This document shows positions 12,748 through 23,500 of a stretch of DNA of 64,000 nucleotides, one piece after another. The stretch comes from Cloeon dipterum. Lineage: Eukaryota > Arthropoda > Insecta > Ephemeroptera > Baetidae. Both the position numbers and the translations under genes were made by a program. Below the pieces are notes generated by a model. It had not been told where the DNA came from. It saw nothing but the letters and a program-made list of their open reading frames with translations, and did no database searches. The DNA is taken from NCBI RefSeq assembly GCF_949628265.1, contig NC_088788.1, positions 27,080,335-27,144,334 of the forward strand, given 5' to 3'. Each line of letters opens with the position of its first letter. Position 1 is the stretch's first letter.

Positions 12748-12753
12748 TTTATT
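12748..12753 (-). terminator. Candidate poly(A) signal for PSME3
   Basis: AATAAA on the minus strand, about 255 nt after the PSME3 stop codon. Confidence 0.4.
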
Positions 12754-13006
12754 TTTCCAATAACCACCATGGCTGCATATCAGATAGCATTAATTGAATT
12801 CAGCAGGGGTTTAATCTTGATTTGGGTTTGCCAAATTTGGTTGAAAATGAAGGTAATTGAGAAGCTCTAAATGGAATAAAAAAAATAATGCGTCTTTCAT
12901 CAAGGAATTGTGGGTACAACTTAAGCCCCTCTGCCAGAGCCATAATATTTAATAGCTCCTTTGGCTCCAGACAGGGCTGATCACATTTGAATCTGATCGT
13001 GCAGTC

Positions 13007-14902
13007 CTAATATAGGGATTCGGTGTTTGATGATCTTGGTCGTTTGATCTTCTCAAGGTTCTTTGTGACAATGTCATGCAGCGTTGAATATCTATTGCGC
13101 ACCTCGCACAAGACAAGCATCAAGCTCAAGTATTCCTTTTCGTCCAGCTCCTCCACCGCCCGTCTGTAGTCCTCAATGTGAGGGTACTTCGCAACCTGAA
13201 ATTATTGCAGTCGCCGAATTAGCAAGTGCCAGGAGATAATTATTTCTATCTTGCTTACTTTGGACACGATTTTCCCTCTGGTCAGGAAGTAGCGCGATAT
13301 CTGATCGTAAAATGCAGCAGCTTCAGATTCGACAGACTGGATTTCAGCCAGAGTATCCTCTTGGATTGAGACTCCAAAGTTGTTTCCGTCTTCAATTTTG
13401 GGAATAAGGAAAGACACCCACATTTTCAGCTGATTAACGAATGAGTCAATAAATGTCAGGATATTTACGACAATTAATAATATTCTACAAACCACGTTAG
13501 AATCTTCCACAAGCTGTCTGACGTGCGGCTTCACCTTAGTCACCAAATTGCACAAATTTTTGTTGCAAGGCACAGAGCCATTTATCAAAGCCATCACTTT
13601 GGTGCCAGCAATATCATCCATTTTTTCGCTCTTCCATCGCTTGCTTACAGGTTCTGAATGGCTGAATTTTTAAATTAAAATCATTAAGTTTAATTTTGAA
13701 ATAAATGAAGACTATCTGTATTTGACTCTTCTTTGATTATACATTTTTTTTTTAAAAAAGCTTTTAAACCACAATTTCTATTACCTGTTCAACTGGATAG
13801 GATCAGGAACAGGTATGTTCAACGTTTCGTGCACATCCTCGAGGTTTGGCTTGTTGAAATCACTGGTTTTCAAGAGCTCATCGAGGATTACTATTTTCCT
13901 TGGGAAATCCTTGAGCACGAGTTCCTCCGCCTACGATGTTGAAAACATTTTAAATCAATGTGCTGCGCAGATTTTCTGGATTAAATGTGTACTTTTCAAT
14001 GGAGATGTTTGTGAAAGAAATTCCCAGTAAATTATTACAAGCTAATTACATCCTAATAATATTTCAAATAAAAAGGTATACCTGTTTCTTCACACGCTCT
14101 TTGTATTCCAGAACCTGAAATGAAAATTAGGAACTGTGTAAATTTGTACTTTGAGATATAATTTTGGAAACTGGGAATAAAAAGGTTAGTTTCATGTAGA
14201 TGCTGACCCTTTTTCTCACTTGTCTGTGTTTTAGGTTTAAAATGAGATTGTGCTAAATCTTTAACCGAAGGCTAGCTCACACAGTCATGTCTTCTTGTCT
14301 TTGCCACTTACGAGGGCACTTTGGTTTAATGACATTTATTTACATGTGCCAAGATTTTGTCGGGCAACAACCTTTCTTACAAAACACATCTTAATATTCT
14401 CCCACCCTAGGTGTTTTTTACAAGTTTAAAAAATATGAAAAAAAAATTATCTCACGAAAGTTGGTCACTTTCAGATTGGCAATTGTGTGACGCGACTAAC
14501 GATGTCATTTCGTTATTGAAAATTCCCACTGATTCCCCTGCACAACAAAACGCCGGGGTTTGTTTATCATTGGTCGTCATTTTATTTACGTTTCATTTGG
14601 AGCGCTTTTTGCGTTTCATACGTTTTTAAAACACCCGATAATCAACATTTAAGATAAAATATGAGATTTTACGGAAATAGCACAGCGAAAATGAACAATT
14701 ACTATGCAGAAACGTTAATATATTTAACGGATATAAGCGGGGCATGAGGAAATTACTGCGTTTTTAGTGTGACAACGAAAGAGAAAAATGAGAGATGCTT
14801 TTGGATAATGATAGTAAGCGAGATTGAATGGCGATAATTTAAAAAGTAATTTAATATTGGTTAGCCTGTTTATACCTTTTTTGAATCAGAATCAGCAGCC
14901 AT
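13007..14902 (-). CDS. PSME3: Proteasome activator complex subunit 3 (PA28-gamma / REG-gamma)
   Basis: REG-gamma forms a heptameric cap on the 20S proteasome and drives ATP- and ubiquitin-independent degradation of nuclear proteins. The six-exon minus-strand model is 14902-14876, 14114-14082, 13930-13785, 13661-13493, 13429-13259, 13195-13007, giving 244 aa (human 254). Signature segments are IPVPDP, KMWVSFLIPKIEDGNNFGVSIQE (the activation-loop region), ESEAAAFYDQISRYF, and KYPHIEDYRRAVEELDEKEY. It ends KRPRSSNTESLY, like the vertebrate C-terminus that docks into 20S pockets. A basic KRWKSEK stretch sits where the family's nuclear-localisation/insert region lies. The first coding exon is only nine codons (MAADSDSKK) and is followed by a 761-nt intron. 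Start choice: first ATG, in frame and at the expected N-terminus. Confidence 0.96.
14115..14875 (-). other. PSME3 intron 1
   Basis: 761 nt between the short first coding exon and exon 2. AT-rich, with no further gene seen in it. Confidence 0.6.
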
Positions 14903-15888
14903 CGCGTATTGATAATAACGATATTAACTGCGAAGAAATTATGAATACACTGCCGAGATGTGACAGCAGTCTTAAAGTTGTTTCTATCGTCTAAAACGTG
15001 CGCAAACGTGCCGTGCTTGTTCTGTTATGAAACAGGAACTCGAGTCAAAGGTGGCAAATGGCGATGCGCAGTTAGTACTCACGCACACATTTTTACTCTC
15101 TTCATGATCTTTTAACTTTTCATGTCGATAGATTAAATTTAATATAAAATTTAATATGAAATCATTTTTAACAATAATGTTATATTAGCTGTGAAATATT
15201 ATTCCAAATTATGGCATGAAAAGGCGCGAATTAGTTTTAAAACTCAGTGGCGGGAAAATAGATATAGATCCTCTTTATGGGTTTATGGGTTATAAATTCG
15301 TCTAGAAGTTTCAATATTTTTAAAACTCGAGTTCATTTTGGCATCGATTTTGTTCGAGGAGAATAATTCATAGTTACAATTCACTTAGATTTTAGGATAT
15401 TCTCTTTTTATTGCTTGTTTGTCGTCTTGTGCAATATTATATTATACATAATATTATATTAGCTTGATTTTATTAAAGCCATTATTATCTTTAAAATCTC
15501 TAAAATATAATTAATATGTATTCAATGGAAAACGAATTTTATAAAAATATATGCACATAAAAAATGTTACTTGCCATGTTTGTTTCAAGAATTGAGCTGC
15601 GCAAATCAACTTGGCAATGTGGTTTGATCCAGATATAATGGATTACATTCGTTCTCAGCATGAATTTTTTGCAAAATATATAATTATTATATTATCTTTC
15701 GTAGCTTTTTGCGGTATTTTAATGGCGCGTTCATAATAATGCTCACATATTCAAAGAAATTATGTAATTTTTCTTTTTTGATTATAAAGTATGGAAAATG
15801 CACATCACAATTAATTTTTACTCTGGATTTAACTTCTCTTAAATTCTCGTTCATTTTAGCTCTTTTACTTAACAAAGCGATATAAGTA

Positions 15889-15890
<2 letters not shown>
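14903..15890. other. Intergenic, upstream of PSME3
   Basis: AT-rich. Presumably includes the PSME3 promoter, but no defined element was recognised. Confidence 0.45.

Positions 15891-15891
<1 letters not shown>

Positions 15892-15965
<74 letters not shown>
15892..15965. repeat. (TA)n microsatellite
   Basis: About 37 uninterrupted TA units. The run is bracketed by near-identical copies of a TATAAGTAATTTATATA-like segment (about 15881-15897 and 15964-15980), so it may have grown by slippage inside a duplicated flank. Confidence 0.9.
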
Positions 15966-15969
<4 letters not shown>

Positions 15970-16227
15970 GTAATTTATATATACCTGCTTAAGAGCTACT
16001 TAAGTAATTTTTGTGTATAGTGACTAATAATAATTATTGTAAGGAAGGTAGCAAGATTCTTTTTCAACTGAAAAATTCAGTCATATTTAAAAATAAATTT
16101 TTAAAAAACTATTGTTGGTGAAGTTTAAATTATTCACAAAATTGAATTTGTCTATTGACCAATTTTTTAGGACTGGATACTGGAACCGTTCATCCATTTT
16201 TACATCAAAGCAAAAAATATCTAGAAG

Positions 16228-17190
16228 ATGGACTATTTTATGAGGAAGGAGGTTTTGACCCACTGGAAAGCCAGTGACTTATGGGTCATTGTGTTTGAAC
16301 GGGTATATAACTTATCAACAATTGTTGAGCAATATGGGCCAGATTCAGAGGCAATTAAACCACTTCTCAAGTTTGCTGGCGAAGACGTGAGCCACTGGTT
16401 TGATAAAGAAACTGAGGAGGTTTTACTTTCACATAGTGCTGTCCACAAAATTAAAAAATTTCAATATAGTTTCTCAACTACACCAACGTCTGCAGCGGCA
16501 AACAGGTGCCTTTTGATCTACATGGAATTCCACCCCATGTTTTGGACGCTGATAAGTTGAATGGCAAACCCGTCTGGTGGAAAAACAAAGATTTACAGGT
16601 TGGCATGATAACCAAAAAGCAGCGGACAGTCCGGATCATCAACTCCTTGACAGACACAATGACCACCTTAGAGGTATTATTTCTAATTGCGCGCAGCACT
16701 CTACACGTCGTCCACTTCATTCTATGGTGGCGACTAACTAGCAATCACCCCCGTGCCAAAATTTCATTCATGCTATAAACTTTTGTTACATGGCCACTGA
16801 TTGAGCCACAGGAAGTACGTGGACGTTCATTATGTCATGACCATTATATTAAATTATGAGTCTCTAGATTAAGTTGATCTTAAGTTAAATGATTTTCAGT
16901 GTTGCACGGAAGACAATCTGCAGAAGATTAAAGATAGATACTCTGCTCTCGGATTTGACGTTTCACATTCAGCATACACATGGATGTCCTTTCTGACAGG
17001 CAAAGAATTGGATCTGGAAAAGAGCCTTGACGAAAACAATATCCCAGACGAGTCGGCGCACTTTGAAGAACTTTGTCTGCCAGACGACTTGCACACTCCG
17101 TCCATACTGCTTTTCTACAACAACGTAATTACCACACCCCTGCCGCTGAGACTAGATCCAGATCTGGATTTATCTTTTGACATCCAGTAA
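16228..17190 (+). CDS. CYB5D1: Cytochrome b5 domain-containing protein 1
   Basis: A three-exon model, 16228-16419, 16470-16673, 16900-17190, gives 228 aa, equal to the remembered human length. Family segments are SDLWVIVFERVYNLS, LLKFAGEDVSHWFD, KPVWWKNKDLQVG, RTVRIINSLTDTMTTLE, SAYTWM and LHTPSILLFYNN. The canonical HPGG heme-ligand motif of cytochrome b5 is not visible, as in the mammalian protein. CYB5D1 has been linked to cilia and redox signalling; a role here is inferred. Exon 1 stays open past 16419, but family sequence after residue 64 resumes only at 16470 in another frame. A 50-nt intron (GAG/GTTTTA to ATATAG) restores it, and that size is common in this window. All exons are multiples of three. 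The gene is tail-to-tail with NOP53, 40 bp apart. Confidence 0.9.
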
Positions 17191-17230
17191 AACAAAGCAC
17201 CAAATAGAAATATATTAATGTTTTAATAGC

Positions 17231-19032
17231 TTACTTAACATTAGTCTTATGAGAGGCTTTGACAAATCTCTTGGGCTTCATCTTGGGTCTTATTTTCCTG
17301 GAAAAAACAAACAATGAGTTTTCACCCAAAAGATTATGTTTATTTCGTACTTTTGCCTGACGCGTGTTTCGATCACATTCCTCTTCTGCATGCTCTTGAA
17401 CCTATCAGCAAGAATGTTTCCTTCGGTTTTGACTTGCCTGACAGTTCCTCTAATATCCTTAGGCAAGTTGAAATCCAGTTCAGGCGCCACAAAATTGAAA
17501 TTGCTCATCTTCTTGGGCTGAAGTTCCTTTTCTTTCAGGATCTTGATCTTCTGCTCCTTGTTTTGATCCATCACTACTTTTTCAGCAGCCATTTCTTCAT
17601 CCAACTTTTTCAACCTAAATCAGACCCACATCAAGACTCATTCTCAAATTCTAACAATGATTCTACAACACCTGTAAATGTCTGCGACCTTTTTCTTTTC
17701 CATCTTGGCGTTGAAGCGTTGCATTTGCTCATCCTTCACCTTCTTCAAGTTCTTCCTCTTCTTGAGGGTCTTCTTCTTATTTAGCACAGGTGGATTCAAA
17801 GCTTTGTATTCAGAATCAGACATCTCTTCATCGACCACTTCTTCTCCAGGGATTGGAAGTCCTTCTGCCATTTCTTTCATTTTGGACTCCTGGAAATCGT
17901 AACTTTAGAATGGAATCGTGATACATTTTTATTTTTTCACCTCTGTTGGCATGTCCTTCTTCTTGCAGAACATTTTGGTTGTAACTCTTTCAATGTGTTT
18001 CTCCTGCTTGATGAGTTTCATTTCATGGTCAGCCACCTGTTGCAACAAATCCTGATGGTCCTCCAAAGTTGGATTGTAAGATTCACCTAACGTGATAAAT
18101 AAAGTATCAAGACATAGACAATTCATTGTAAATTTAATAGATTTACCAGGGTGAGGGGCATCGACAGCTGGCAAAACGGAATTCTTCTTCCTGGAGAATG
18201 TGGATTTCTTGCCGATTTTCTTCTCAAAGTGCTCAATAGTGTGAACCAGTGTCTTTGGATTCAACCATTGCTCGTCGATTGGCAGCGTAACTTTACCATC
18301 TAGCATACAGTCAAATTAATTTCACAAGTGTATGTTTATAGCGTAGTACTACAATTTTCATCCCAGACATCTTGAACTGCGTGAGTTTTGATGTTAGCAG
18401 ACGCTTTCTTGGCGGAATATTTTTTGGAATCATTCAGTGACTGTGCTTCTTTCTTCAGTCTCTTGAGGCTCATCTGCTTCTTTATGATATTTGAAACACC
18501 TTTGCCCTCACCAGGTTTGGTCACTGTGTTCCTTAATTTTATTTCCATGACATGTCAGTACAAAAATTCAATGGATACACCTTTATAATACCTTTTTATA
18601 ACAGGATCAGAAACAGCAGACTCGTTGATCATAGCCGTAAAGCATTTCAACGGTTTGGATCGAGCCCTTTCCTTCCTGCTAAGAAATAAATCAATATCCT
18701 TGATTTTCCTGGCCTCCGTGTCAATTGTGAAGACCTCCTCATTTTTCTTCACGCTAATGGAACAAAATATTTAAAATTTGTACATAGGATTATAGATATA
18801 TGTAGTACGTAATTTAGGGATAAAAACAAGAAGCATTGTAAAGCTCGCCCAGCGTGAAGCGAGATATTGAGACTATGAATGTAAAACGTGAGGAAAAAAC
18901 TCACCCCCGGATTTCTTTAGTGCGTTTCGCTTCTAAAAATTCAGTGACATCGGCGACGTCTGTGTTCTTTCGCCATGAAGTTTTGGTTTTCTTGGAAACA
19001 CGCTTCTTTCGCGTGGACATGTTTGAGGCCAT
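17231..19032 (-). CDS. NOP53: Ribosome biogenesis protein NOP53 (GLTSCR2/PICT-1)
   Basis: NOP53 is a nucleolar factor for 60S maturation that recruits the MTR4/exosome machinery to trim the 7S pre-rRNA. The eight-exon minus-strand model is 19032-18905, 18753-18592, 18531-18353, 18299-18147, 18086-17941, 17889-17672, 17614-17351, 17297-17231, giving 438 aa (human 478). Recognisable segments are GESYNPTLEDHQDLL, a long basic coiled region rich in KKK, and APELDFNL followed by KTEGNILADRFKSMQKRNVIETR, matching the conserved C-terminal block. It ends in a very basic tail. The N-terminus MASNMSTRKKRVSKK is lysine/arginine rich, as expected for nucleolar targeting. Introns are 51-60 nt apart from the 151-nt first one. 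The promoter carries CACGTG and TGACGTCA. Confidence 0.94.
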
Positions 19033-19066
19033 GCTGTTTTTGAATCAGAATCAGTTGCTGATGTTG

Positions 19067-19084
19067 TGACGTCAGCGTCACGTG
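19067..19084 (-). promoter_or_regulatory. CRE (TGACGTCA) and E-box (CACGTG) in the NOP53 promoter
   Basis: TGACGTCA at 19067-19074 and CACGTG at 19079-19084 lie 35-52 bp upstream of the NOP53 ATG. CACGTG is the Myc/Max-type E-box enriched at ribosome-biogenesis promoters in animals. A role here is inferred from position. Confidence 0.55.
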
Positions 19085-19089
19085 TCAAA

Positions 19090-20582
19090 TACGTCAGCTC
19101 TATTTGAATGCATCCAGCGGGAAGGGAAAATTTGGGAATAAGGAGGGGAATAAGAAATACCCAACGTGAGATAACAAGCTATTATAATTATTATATTACG
19201 ATCATAATTAATAGCACGAATAACCTTAATTTCGTCAGCTTTCATGCAATTATTTAAATTTGCTGTTTACAAAATGAGCATAAAAAGAGCATCGGCTAGC
19301 TTTTAGGTCTCTTTATATTATAGATAGAGAGGGTCTGTGCCAAATCTATAATTATTTTCAATTTTTAAATATTATATTGAACCAAAGTTCCAGAAAATAT
19401 AAAGAACCAAAAGTGGGGCTTGCTAACTAAAATTAAATTCTGAATCAGTATTTTTTAATGGAGACGCTTGAGACATGAAAAATGAATTATTTTGCTAAAT
19501 GAAAACTAGAAAATAAAGTTTTGGGAATAATTATCATAGAATAAATCATAAAAACGACGATGTTGTAAATTTTTCTTTACATCTTACTGGACTTAAAAAC
19601 ACTTTAAAGTCACAATGTGCGCTTTCCATCGCAATTATTGCCAACCCTCTTACGTGTGCGAGCACAAAGAAATTGCATAACAGAGAACACAATAACGGCA
19701 AAGGACAGGGCTCGGTGATTTTTCCGTCCCTCCACGAATCGTGCACACGAGGAGAGATTAAGAATGAAGCCTTTTTGCGCCGCTGCATCAGCAGCATACA
19801 TAATATGTATAGAGAGCATGTACTTTTGTTTCGGCGGCGTACATAATATGCTGTTTTCTCAGTAGACATTCGTAGTGCACAGCAGACGTTGGAGCTGGCG
19901 CTATCTCAAGAGATATTTCATTTTTGGGGTCGCTCGCTGCGGCTAAAACTGATTGTGATAAAATAGCTACAGTGGAAGAAAAAGCAGCGTGATTATTCTT
20001 TTCCGCTTTCGGAGGATTATCTGTTTCTTTGGAAATTTCGAACCTAACATGTACGTAAGTTTATCAAATATTTTTTGAGTTTTTCATCGATCTTCAAGAG
20101 TTCCCCTCATAGCTTGCCTTAAAAAGTTTGCAATGCACAATATTTTTTTATAAAAAAAAGTTATTTTTTTACTCCAATATTTTCATATTTAATGTATTTA
20201 TTGTGTTGACCCTTGCAAGAATAAACAAGAATAATAATAATAGCTGTCTAGCTCATACTCTTCACAATTCTTACACTTTTAAATTAAGAGATTTATGTAC
20301 CAGATTGATTCAAGTATGCAATAAATAGATATAACAATACAGCTTGAGTAATTTGCTCGTGGCTTCAATTCCTGGAATATTTCTGCAATATTCCACAGCT
20401 AATGCACATTTATTTTATTGGCTACGCCAGGTGTTACTTCTGTCTCTCTACACTGAACACGTTCCTTTGCCTCTGCGATGGTCGCATTTCACGCTAAGCC
20501 GGTTTTCAAAAAAGGAACGGAAAAGCGCCGTCTGCCTGCTCGGCTGGAGGTATATTGATTTTCCAAATCGACGGAGGAGACA
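19090..20582. other. Divergent intergenic region between NOP53 and capu
   Basis: No supported coding exon. A good donor (ATGTAC then GTAAGT) occurs at about 20055 and could end a capu 5' UTR exon, but nothing else supports it. It presumably holds both promoters. Confidence 0.4.
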
Positions 20583-23500
20583 ATGCTGCGAGCGAAAGGC
20601 TCTTTCGTGGGCACCAACGGCGCCGGCGCCGCGAAAACGGCCCATCGCAAGTCAACAGGGTCCACAGCTGATGAGGACCCGTGGGTGGAGGCTTCCACTT
20701 TCAACCCCTGGGAGTGGCAGCGGCCCCCAAAGACCCCAGACGATAATGGTGACCTGTTGATCTCCGAGGCCGCTGGATTCTCGCTGCTCAAACCCTTTTC
20801 CAGCATCCTCCATTCTTTCCGGCGAAAGGTCACCAGCAACCAGAATATGGGCAACTTACAGGCAAGCTCTATTTTCGTTGGTCACGCGGCTGCAGCTTTT
20901 CCCGGTGGCGACGTGACAGCGCACTGATCGAGTTATAGTTAAGAATATTTGATTAGAAAGGCATTCGCGTCGAACTGACCTGTTCAACGTCGCTAGACTT
21001 GAGCCACGACACTCAATTGATTTTATGAATTTCTTAGGGTGGTTCAGCGAAGAATAATGCTGGTGGGAAACCCCCGTCTGGAATAGGGTCTGCGAGTCCT
21101 GGAAGAAGCAGAAGCAAGTTGTTCCTTGGAAATCGGGGCAAATCTCCAGCTAAAAACCAAAAGGCAAAACACGCAGCAGAGTCAGCGGAGGTAGAAATTC
21201 TAATAAATATTGAAATATTTTTTCTGCTAAGACTAGAAATTGTAGAAGACTGATCTCGTTATAAATTTTTCGTTTTTATACAAATAAATAAATCAAAACT
21301 ATGATTTTTAATTTGTTTTTATCTGTCACAGAATTGTTTATTTTGTTGTATGTGCGTGTTACAGCACAGCATAAGCAAATCCCTATAGATTTGTAATGGT
21401 ATTTTTCCATTTTTATTTTCGCTTGTGGATATCAAAAGTAATTAAATGCATGAAATAATATTCAAAATTACGCTTGATTAATTAATACAGCTCTATAATC
21501 TCATTGAACTTTTTTGGATTTATAACACTGTTCAGGTTAACAAGAAAATTTGATTTTCAACATGTATTTCTTGTATTATAGTTCTCAAAATTATTTCTGG
21601 GTCATGGCGCGCTCATTGTTAAAAGCAAAAAAATCCAAGAAAATTCCGTTTCTATAATATATCCTTTTTTAAACTGCACAAATTATTATTAAAAATCAGT
21701 TGAATCAATATAGTGAGGTCTCAAAGTGATATGATTTTGGTTATCCTCTTGTTCAAATACTTAGCTCTTTATTAATTAACCGTAAACACCTTAAAAATTA
21801 GAACTCGTGTATTAAAAAGAAAAATTCTGTCCAGATTACCATGCAAGCGAGCGTTGCATGGTAATTGATTATAATTTAATTTTTACCTCCCCTTCTCAAT
21901 TCAGCAAATTTTTGGCAACAGTGAGTAACAAAACTATGTTCCGTATATCCTGTGTTCCGTATCCTGTCATTTTCACAGATGGCATAATAAGCCGAATGAA
22001 TACTGTATTTTACATTTCATATACGCGCTCCAGTATATCTTATCAGTCGAAATTAGTCACCATAACAGACAAACACCCTCCTTATCAGACAGACATAAAA
22101 CATTAAATGCTTTTTGCCGTCCGCATTTTGCAGAACCCTGATCAGCAGCAGCAGGTGCCGGCAGCGTCAGGTGCGCCATCTGGCGAGGATGCGTCCGTGG
22201 GAGGCGCTGAACAGGTAGCTTCTTCGGCAGCAGTCGCGGGCCAAGCCAGGCCCGAACAGCAGCTGCAGCTGGCGAGCCGCGAGTCGAGCGCAGATTCGCT
22301 GTTCTCCGACCCTTTGACCTCGCCGGTGGCCGCCGCAGCCACCCTCGCGCCGCACCAGGGAGGAAGCGTGGCCAGCAGCTACCACTCCGATGCCGGAGAG
22401 GCCATGCTCGTGTCCAACGCCGCCGTGCCAGCACCCCCGGACGAGCGACCGCCCCTGGTTGCCGCCTCCACCCCTGACCTGACGCCGGCAACCTCGCCAG
22501 GGCAGGACCTGCTCTCCGAGATCCTCAACTGCTCCAGCGAGCTGATGAGCAGGAGCTTCACGGCCAACGCGGCCACCACCGTGTCCGCAGTGCCCGGAAA
22601 CGTGTCCGAAGAGACAGGGCTGCCGGCCAGAACCGCCTCCGCCGGCGCCTTCACCCTGGTCAGGCACAAGAAGGTGGAGCTCTCGCCCCTCACCACCGAG
22701 CCCGCAGAGGTCGTGTCCACTGCGGAGAGTGGGCATGTTGCGCCTTTACCAGGTATGCACCTGCGGAATCAATTAATTTTACTTTTTATAAATAAAAAGT
22801 TTTCAAAAAGATAATTTTTGTTTATCGACAAATATTTAAAAATCTTTCAGCAGTAAATTAAATTTTATCCGATATGTCTGTTTAAATCCCTGCCCCAAGG
22901 ATATATCCGCAGCTTGAAATATGATGGTCGATTTTACGCCAAGTCAAAGCAGCGTAAGAAAATTATTTCAAGCCGTCACTTCACATAAGTGTATCTATAT
23001 TATATGCATAATCGACCATATCATTTTAATTACAAACAAGTTTCTACCGTAGACTGCTTCCATCCAATATCAAACTCGTTTCCTAACCATGGCGAATAAC
23101 AGTGAACTACTCTTTGAAGAATTTCCAGTTGCATTTGGTACTGAATCTAACTCCGGGTTCAGCAGTTTCGCACACACGCTCTTTGCGCGCGTTGCATAAT
23201 AAAACGGCATAAACTACAAAATTGTGAATGATACTCTCTTGGAGTACGCGGTAACGGTGTCTAACGGAACAATTTGAAAGCGCAGTCTGTGCTCCGTCTT
23301 TCGCGCGATCTGCCGCTTTTGGAATTATTTTTATTACACGGCCGGCACTTCCAGAACTTAAATCTCGCTCCACTCTCAAGTCTCATCTAACGTTCCTTTT
23401 TACTCTCTGACAACAAACAAATGCTGTTAAACCAGGTTGGCTGCATACACACGAAGTGGAAGGCGTGGTAGACCTCTCCGCTGCCTCTTTCTTTTTCTCT

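Noticed and set aside
22057-22736. Several long frames on the opposite strand and other frames of capu exon 3
   Set aside because: GC-rich exon gives open frames in many phases. Only the plus-strand phase-0 frame joins both neighbours.
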